Below are positions 59,501 to 64,000 of a stretch of 64,000 nt of DNA, one piece after another. The translations under genes and the position numbers were made by a program. The notes under the pieces are model-generated. The model worked only from the letters and a program-made list of their open reading frames with translations. It did no database searches and was not told the DNA's origin. Source of the DNA: Bifidobacterium ruminantium DSM 6489 (GTDB taxonomy: Bacteria > Actinomycetota > Actinomycetes > Actinomycetales > Bifidobacteriaceae); assembly GCF_000770925.1 (NCBI RefSeq), contig NZ_JDTK01000017.1:1-64000 (forward strand), given 5' to 3'. Each line of letters starts with the position of its first letter. The stretch's first letter is position 1.

Positions 59501-59640
59501 ACGTGCCGTTCCTCAACACCGCGTTCGGCACCGTGCCCCTGTCCGCGGGCGCGTGGGCCGAATGCCTCGGCTTGGCGCTGATCGTGCTCGTCGCGTCCGA
59601 ACTGCGTAAATTCGTGCTTCGCGCGATGCATCGGCGGTAG
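56560..59640 (+). CDS. P-type cation-transporting ATPase (P2A/PacL-like)
   Basis: A 1026-residue P-type ATPase. It has the N-terminal cation-ATPase domain (LSQSEAQRRLGQYGPNELAS), actuator motif TGES, M4 with AAVPEGLATILTVVLALGVR, the phosphorylated Asp382 in CSDKTGTLTRNE, the nucleotide domain with FAKGAPDVLL, the hinge MTGDGVNDAPAVKTADIGVA, and six C-terminal helices with NLLTDAAPALAMGVDP. The VPEGL motif and the M6 NLLTD pattern suit Ca2+ (or Mn2+) rather than heavy metals. It is monocistronic and divergent from lacZ. It likely exports calcium. Confidence 0.9.
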   Translation: MVGRKEDQSIQPHAGSDENSAVGDDMRAQHGPQPPQLDPSLADAQAVAASLGVDPDTGLSQSEAQRRLGQYGPNELASAPAVPKWKKFLAQFRDPLVYLLLAATGISLVAWFIERANATPGAEGGEALPFDAIVIVLILIVNAVLGYIQESKAEAAVEALSQMTAPQTNVLRDGAVTRINTVNVVPGDVIVLGEGDSVPADGRLVAAASLRVAEASLTGESVPVGKNVDTLAEAKALGDRANMVFNGTSVTQGTGRAIVTSTGMRTQVGKIADLLQATDDDDSPLQKEMNYVSKILGIAVCIIAVVVLVALALTESFNDVHDVIDSLLLAVSLAVAAVPEGLATILTVVLALGVRRMAEHHAIVKKLHSVETLGSASVICSDKTGTLTRNEMTVERVVTPSGEVQLTGTGYAPEGRMIAIDAAEAAGITGAAEAAQAEAVATLAVGAIANDGELRETAVETVRNGADSASSANTLWEAVGDPTEVSLIVAARKVKADRKFANYTRVGEIPFTSDRKRMSVVARDNADAGRLTVFAKGAPDVLLGYCGRIAVNGAVRPMTQGDRQQILATVERLSSEAYRTLGQAYRPLGTASLADVPGVTLNAAGHVVDIAEQSDVLENDLIWVGMVGIIDPPRTEVRDAVAEAHRAGIRTVMITGDHPLTAARIASDLGIIDTPDVAKDARADLSHKVLTGSQLDELSDDAALDKATSEISVYARVAPEHKLRIVESLQRQSNIVAMTGDGVNDAPAVKTADIGVAMGITGTEVTKQSAKMILADDNFGTIVEAVREGRGIFDNIRKFLRYLLSSNVGEVFTVFGGVMLAGFLGITQPGSQGVTVPLLATQLLWINLLTDAAPALAMGVDPSTDDVMARKPRKLTDRVIDGQMWGDIIFIGIVMAAVTLIGMDMHLAGGLFTDRSVDAIGHDAQMTEARTMGFTILVFAQMINALCSRSHDQSVFVGLFANKWLWGAIALSALLQLAVIYVPFLNTAFGTVPLSAGAWAECLGLALIVLVASELRKFVLRAMHRR

Positions 59641-59753
59641 ATTCGCTTATAGCGTCGCCGCGTTAGACTGGACAACGGTTGGCGGGCGTGCGTCGGATTG
59701 TCGCGCGCCCGCCGTCATGACGATTGTTTTTGGCGATGTTTGGAGGAATTTCG

Positions 59754-60335
59754 ATGCTGCTGTCCGATCGCGACATTCTCGCCGCACAGGCCGACGGTCA
59801 CATCTCACTCGATCCGTGGACCCCGGAAATGGTGCAGCCGGCGTCGATCGACGTGCGATTGGACCGTTTCTTCCGCCTGTTCAACAACCATGCGTACACG
59901 TACGTGGATCCCGCCGAAAACCAGGGCGAGCTGACCGAACAGTTCGAAGTCAAGTCGGACGAGCCGTGGATCCTGCATCCGGGCGAGTTCGCGCTCGGCT
60001 CCACATGGGAGTATGTGAAGCTTGATGCGACGATCGCCGCGCGTCTTGAAGGCAAAAGCTCGCTCGGTCGCCTCGGCATCCTCACCCACTCCACCGCGGG
60101 CTTCATCGACCCGGGCTTCGAAGGCCATATCACGCTGGAGCTGTCCAACGTGTCGACGTTGCCGGTGAAGCTGTGGCCGGGCATGAAGATCGGCCAGATG
60201 TGCTTCTTCCAGCTGAGCTCGCCCGCCGAGCATCCGTACGGTTCCGCCGGCACCGGCTCGCACTACCAGGGCCAGCGTGGCCCGACCCCGAGCCGCTCCT
60301 ACGTGAACTTCTACAAGGCCGATATCACCGACTGA
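59754..60335 (+). CDS. dcd: Bifunctional dCTP deaminase/dUTPase
   Basis: A 193-residue trimeric nucleotide enzyme. Active-site blocks are [55 protein letters not shown] and the C-terminal lid [13 protein letters not shown]. The catalytic Glu and the Ala/Thr-His-Ser-Thr-Ala-Gly stretch are as in the actinobacterial (mycobacterial) enzyme, which turns dCTP straight into dUMP. ATG 59754 follows GGAGG. It supplies dUMP for thymidylate synthesis and keeps dUTP low. Confidence 0.93.
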   Translation: MLLSDRDILAAQADGHISLDPWTPEMVQPASIDVRLDRFFRLFNNHAYTYVDPAENQGELTEQFEVKSDEPWILHPGEFALGSTWEYVKLDATIAARLEGKSSLGRLGILTHSTAGFIDPGFEGHITLELSNVSTLPVKLWPGMKIGQMCFFQLSSPAEHPYGSAGTGSHYQGQRGPTPSRSYVNFYKADITD

Positions 60336-60359
60336 TTTGACCGCTACCCCGCGCGGGAT

Positions 60360-61142
60360 TCACAGAATCCCCGGCGCGATGTCATGTACGGCGAGCCAGC
60401 CGCGCAGGTCGCTGAACTCGTCGAGGCTGACGGAATGGTCGAGTCCACGGTAGCTTTTCGCGGTGAGGAACGTGTGCTCGTCCAGCCAGGCGCTCATGGC
60501 GAAAAGCTCCGGCTTGGCGATCACCGTATCGCTATTGCCGTAACCGAAGAACGTGGGAATGTTAAGTGGCGCGATACGGTCGTCGGCGGGCGCTGTGCCG
60601 CGGACGAGCCCCGGCGCAAGGAATCCGGACAGTGAAATCGACGCACGGTAGCGTTCCGGATGCACGCGCAGCAGATGGATCGCCAGCAGACCACCTTGGG
60701 AAAAGCCGATCGGCACGACGGCACGGTCTTCGGGAACGTTCTGCGACACCCAATCGTCGATCGCCATGGCCGCGGCGAACGCGTCACGGTCGAGGTCTTC
60801 GCCGGACGGCACGCAATCATGGAACCAGGAGTACGCGCCCGGAGCGAACGTGCCGGCCGCCTGCAGCGTCAACGGCGCGCGCAGCGAAACGTAATCGTTG
60901 TATGGTGCGATGTATCGCATCATGTCGGCAAGGTCGGCCTCGTTCGATCCCCAGCCGTGCAGGCATAGGAACAGCGGCCGTTTCGGCGCCGCGTTGCCGC
61001 CGCCGCGCGAATACTGGACGTGCGTCACCTGCAGCGGTTCGCCGAAGCGGCCCGGCACCACATCCGATTCGCGTCCGACCAGCTCCATCTCGTTGCTGTT
61101 GCCTGCGGTCTGCGGAATTTCGTGTTCGATTGCGTCGCTCAT
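60360..61142 (-). CDS. Alpha/beta-hydrolase, carboxylesterase/phospholipase-like
   Basis: A 260-residue hydrolase of the LysoPL/YpfH type. The oxyanion region is LFLCLHGWGSNEADLADMMR, the nucleophile Ser is in PIGFSQGGLLAIHLL, and Asp (GNSDTVI) and His (GLDHSVSLDE) complete the triad. No signal peptide, so it acts in the cytoplasm on small esters. The start has GGGAAGG upstream and a TATATT -10 about 7 bases before that site. It is convergent with dcd with only 24 bases between stops. Confidence 0.83.
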   Translation of the reverse strand: MSDAIEHEIPQTAGNSNEMELVGRESDVVPGRFGEPLQVTHVQYSRGGGNAAPKRPLFLCLHGWGSNEADLADMMRYIAPYNDYVSLRAPLTLQAAGTFAPGAYSWFHDCVPSGEDLDRDAFAAAMAIDDWVSQNVPEDRAVVPIGFSQGGLLAIHLLRVHPERYRASISLSGFLAPGLVRGTAPADDRIAPLNIPTFFGYGNSDTVIAKPELFAMSAWLDEHTFLTAKSYRGLDHSVSLDEFSDLRGWLAVHDIAPGIL

Positions 61143-61188
61143 ACCTTCCCAATATAGCGTGCGCCCGTGGCTTGAAAAGGTGGCCGTG

Positions 61189-61223
61189 AAAAAAGAAGAC
61201 CCCGGTGGGATTGACCACCGGGG
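61189..61223 (-). terminator. Rho-independent terminator of a leader RNA or the antiporter gene
   Basis: On the - strand CCCCGGTGG / CCACCGGGG with a 6-base loop is followed by TCTTCTTTTTT. It is 170 bases past the antiporter stop and 47 bases before the esterase start. The stretch 61224-61391 between them has no good ORF, but carries TTATATATGA and a small hairpin (GGAAC/GTTCC), so it could be a separate small RNA. Confidence 0.8.
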
Positions 61224-61391
61224 AGAGAAAGGAGAGAGAAGAAGAAAGGGTTCAATTGTCGGGAACTCTTGTGTTCCTGGTCGGCTCGTTGTGCTGACAG
61301 CTCATATATAACCATTCGATGCTGGGCACATGTCTGGTGTTTTCTGAAAACTTCCTGAGAATCCAGCGGCATATGTCCAGGTAAGCCCCCG

Positions 61392-63476
61392 TCAGAGCTG
61401 CGCGTCGGCGTCCACGCTCATCACATATACGTTGCGTCGCAGCTGCTTGCTTTGCGCGCGCGTGACGTCGCCGGCCTCATACATGTCCTGAATCACGCCC
61501 AACTCGATGCCGTAGCTTTCGCGCTTGACCTCTTCGGCCTGCTCCTGCGCTTCGGCGCTGAGACCCATGTTCGGCCGCGCCCGCAACGCGGATTCGCTGC
61601 GTCGGTAATCGAGCAGCAAACCGGAGCAGTGCTCGGTGTTGTATGTGCCGCGGCCCATTTCCTCATACAGCCGGTCGATCACATGTTCGATCGCATCCAC
61701 TTGGACCACGCGCGTATGCGCGAACAGTTCGTCGTCGCTGAACAGCGGGGTCGTGCGCCGGATGCGGCTGTTCACGCGTTTCGCCAACGTGCCCATGCGC
61801 CGCTGCAGCGCCTTGTACCGGCCTTTGACGCGCCAGATCATACGGCCTGAATTGTGCGCGGTCTCGATGTGGCGCAGCGAGCTCATGATCTGGTCGAGCA
61901 AGCGCTCGCAGGCCTCGGCCTCCAGATCGTTCGCGGCGCGGTTCTCGGCGGGATTCGCCTTGATCGCCGCGCGCACGCCAGCCAGACGGTTCTTGACGTA
62001 CTCCTTCTCCCAGTTGAGCGCGTCGATCTGCAGCTGCATATACCCCTGCGGATCGATTTCGCCGGTGCGTTGTTTCAACCGCGTGATGCGTTTCGTATAC
62101 GAATCGATGACCATAAGCACCGCCCGACGGTTGTCCGGCGTGACACGGCCCGACAGCTCTTCGACCGTCCGCCGCAGCACTTCGATGGTGATCTCCGTCA
62201 TTTCCGTCGACGTGTCCTTGTCGCGATTCGGCGCAAGCAGCGGCAGCAGGAAATTCGCCAGCAGCAGCGTTACCACAATCACACCGCCGGCTATGAAGAT
62301 CAGTTCGTCGCGCATCGGGAAAGCCGCGCCGGCCGCCAGCGTGTACGGAATCGTGAACATCAGCGACAGCGTGATGGTGCCTTTCGGCCCGCCGAACGTC
62401 ATGACCGCGGCGGATCTCCAGCGGCTCGCCGTCATCTTGCGCCGCATGCCGGTGGCGGTGTCGCGCGCGAGCCGCAGCATCAGCGAGATCCACAGGAATC
62501 GCATGACGATCACCACTGCGGCGACCACGAGGATCGCGGCCAGCAGCAGCCGGTTGCTGACATGCGGATCATCCCAGCTTGTCGACATCGCTCGCGGCAA
62601 CAGCATGCCAAGCAGAATGAACACCGTGCCGTTGAGCGAGAACGACAGCACGCCCCACACGCTTGACGACACGATGTTCGTGCGTGCCACATTCGGTCCG
62701 ATGCCGGTGCGGTCGAAACGGATGATCAGGCCGGCGGCCACCACCGACAGAATGCCGGAGACGTGCGCCGCCTCCGCGCCCAGATACAGAATGAACGGCA
62801 GGAACAGCTCCATGAGGATGCGGCTGGTGGTCGTCTCCCAGCCGAGGGAACGCAATGATTCGAACAACAGGTCGGCCATGGTGCCCACCGCAAGGCCGAA
62901 GATCGCGCCGCCGAAGAACGAGATCACGAATTGCGCGGCCGACTCGCCCACTTCGAACACGCCGCTGACCGCCGCCGCGATGGCGAACTGGAAGCCGACG
63001 ATGCCGGAAGCGTCATTGAATAGCGATTCGCCTTTCAAGACGCTCGTCTGACGTTCGGTCAGCGCCGCCTCCTTGCCAAGCGACGACACCGCGACCGCAT
63101 CGGTCGGTCCGAGCGCGGCGCCGAGCGCAAGCGCCGCGGCGAGCGGAATCGCAGGCCAGACGGCGTGCAATGCGAAACCGACCACCACCATGGTCGCAAT
63201 CGCCAGACCGATCGCCAGCGACAATGACAGCTTGACGGATTTCAGCAGTTCGGCCTTGTCGATCTCATGCGCCTCCAAATACAGCAGCGGCGCGATGAAC
63301 AGCACCATGAACAATTCCGGATCGAGCGTCACATCCGGAAAGAATGGCAGCTGCGAGGCCAATGCCCCCAGCGCGATCTGCACAAGCGGCGTGGAGACCT
63401 TGGGTATGAAACGGCTCAGGAACGAGGACAGCACGACGGCAGCGATGATGCATAGAATCAACTCGAATACTGCCAA
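61392..63476 (-). CDS. Na+/H+ antiporter, CPA1 family
   Basis: A 694-residue protein. The first about 410 residues have ten to twelve helices with CPA1 motifs: LFIAPLLYLEAHEIDKAELL, GPTDAVAVSSLGKEAALTER (the ion-site Asp), SLFNDASGIVGFQFAIAAAV (ND motif) and FGGPKGTITLSLMFTIPYT. The C-terminal about 280 residues are a long helical cytoplasmic domain rich in Arg and Glu. It exchanges Na+ or K+ for protons and supports pH and salt tolerance. It starts about 170 bases from the tadA gene on the other strand. Confidence 0.88.
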   Translation of the reverse strand: MAVFELILCIIAAVVLSSFLSRFIPKVSTPLVQIALGALASQLPFFPDVTLDPELFMVLFIAPLLYLEAHEIDKAELLKSVKLSLSLAIGLAIATMVVVGFALHAVWPAIPLAAALALGAALGPTDAVAVSSLGKEAALTERQTSVLKGESLFNDASGIVGFQFAIAAAVSGVFEVGESAAQFVISFFGGAIFGLAVGTMADLLFESLRSLGWETTTSRILMELFLPFILYLGAEAAHVSGILSVVAAGLIIRFDRTGIGPNVARTNIVSSSVWGVLSFSLNGTVFILLGMLLPRAMSTSWDDPHVSNRLLLAAILVVAAVVIVMRFLWISLMLRLARDTATGMRRKMTASRWRSAAVMTFGGPKGTITLSLMFTIPYTLAAGAAFPMRDELIFIAGGVIVVTLLLANFLLPLLAPNRDKDTSTEMTEITIEVLRRTVEELSGRVTPDNRRAVLMVIDSYTKRITRLKQRTGEIDPQGYMQLQIDALNWEKEYVKNRLAGVRAAIKANPAENRAANDLEAEACERLLDQIMSSLRHIETAHNSGRMIWRVKGRYKALQRRMGTLAKRVNSRIRRTTPLFSDDELFAHTRVVQVDAIEHVIDRLYEEMGRGTYNTEHCSGLLLDYRRSESALRARPNMGLSAEAQEQAEEVKRESYGIELGVIQDMYEAGDVTRAQSKQLRRNVYVMSVDADAQL

Positions 63477-63644
63477 CGTGCCTCCTTTGCGCGTATTTCC
63501 AACCTTTTCAGCCTACCAAGAGACGGTTATGGGCGTGTTTCGCCATGGGCGTGACTCGTGTTTGCCGCGTTGGACGTGGGTGCGGGGTGGATGCGCAGGC
63601 CAGGCGTCCGGCCCGGTCGCATGGCCGCCGCTACACTGTGGCGT

Positions 63645-64000
63645 ATGCGATGGGACGATGATATGGAACCGGCGATCGCGCTGGCCCGCGAAGCCGCCGC
63701 GGATGGCGAGGTGCCGGTCGGCGCCGTCGTGCTTGACGCCGATGGCCGGGTGATTGGCCGCGGCCGGAACCTGCGTGAGACGCATGCCGATCCGCTTGCC
63801 CACGCCGAAGTCAAGGCGATGACTGAGGCTGCCGCCTCGCTTGGCACTTGGAATCTCGCCGATTGCACGCTTGTCGTCACGTTGGAGCCGTGCCCCATGT
63901 GCGCCGGCGCCTGCCTGCAGACGCATATCGGACGTATCGTGTTCGGCGCGTGGGACGCCAAGTTGGGCGCATGCGGCTCGGTATGGGACATTCCCCGCGA
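63645..64000 (+). CDS. tadA: tRNA adenosine deaminase TadA, partial (cut by window end)
   Basis: The frame begins MRWDDDMEPAIALAREAAAD and continues GEVPVGAVVLDADGRVIGRG to the window edge with no stop. The zinc site has H53-A-E55 in PLAHAEVKAM and PC-x2-C (LEPCPMCAGACLQT, Cys83 and Cys86). The FGAWDAKLGACGS segment follows as in TadA. It deaminates A34 of tRNA-Arg(ACG) to inosine. The frame is open at the window end, so the C-terminal part is missing. ATG 63663 is a possible alternative start. Confidence 0.9.
   Translation, partial: MRWDDDMEPAIALAREAAADGEVPVGAVVLDADGRVIGRGRNLRETHADPLAHAEVKAMTEAAASLGTWNLADCTLVVTLEPCPMCAGACLQTHIGRIVFGAWDAKLGACGSVWDIPR

Noticed and set aside
57982..59631. 549-codon - strand frame across the P-type ATPase gene
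   Set aside because: Shadow of the ATPase frame; very His/Gly/Asp rich with no domain.

Overview
The window is a stretch of high-GC actinobacterial chromosome, most likely from a Bifidobacterium. The signs are a GH2 beta-galactosidase, a canonical GH3 beta-glucosidase, a stand-alone MsmK-type sugar ABC ATPase with highly biased codons, a bifunctional Dcd of the mycobacterial type, dense IS21/IS3/IS110 remnants, and AGGAG-type ribosome binding sites. The genus is inferred from gene content and style; no rRNA or tRNA gene was seen.

Layout. (a) 1-1572: the end of an IS21 element (broken istA, intact istB). (b) 1840-6614: a five-gene polar amino-acid ABC operon that includes an ATC-hydrolase-family enzyme, convergent with an opine-dehydrogenase-family gene. 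(c) 6900-10740: IS3 debris, gene fragments, a putative BrnT/RHH-type toxin-antitoxin pair, a small serine recombinase and an orphan ORF. (d) 10750-16684: a leftward six-gene operon: PLP phospho-lyase/aminotransferase, UcpA-type SDR, APH-fold kinase, APC permease, PII protein and GntR regulator. I read it as an amino-alcohol or hydroxy-amino-acid catabolic pathway. (e) 16812-23590: nested insertion sequences (IS3 split by IS21, a truncated second IS21, then an IS110 with an unusual C-terminal XRE domain and a possible guide-RNA region). (f) 23805-33428: PASTA lipoprotein, acetolactate synthase, PAP2 phosphatase, DUF4143 ATPase behind three 23-bp repeats, a GH3 remnant, then an intact GH3 plus GtrA-like pair.

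(g) 33498-39710: an aminotransferase, then a second amino-acid ABC operon with a FadR-type regulator and an acetamidase/formamidase. Repeated ACTGGTTCA-type sites lie before the operon and before the regulator. (h) 39805-47501: ClC transporter, AgrC/LytTR-like two-component pair, msmK, a DUF4032 protein and rlmB. (i) 47636-50945: an AlbA_2 (Schlafen-like) gene bracketed by related palindromic repeats, a decayed sugar-binding protein behind LacI-type operators, and an unannotated 40-residue ORF. (j) 51280-64000: DivIVA-like and HdeD-like envelope proteins, lacZ, a P-type cation ATPase, dcd, an esterase, a Na+/H+ antiporter and the start of tadA.

Together, regions b, d and g look like accessory nitrogen and carbon scavenging modules (uptake, ammonia-releasing enzyme, GntR control) placed among mobile-element scars. 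Regions h and j are mostly core bifidobacterial genes. Coordinates come from reading frames and visible motifs; family names rest on recognised motifs, not on database searches.
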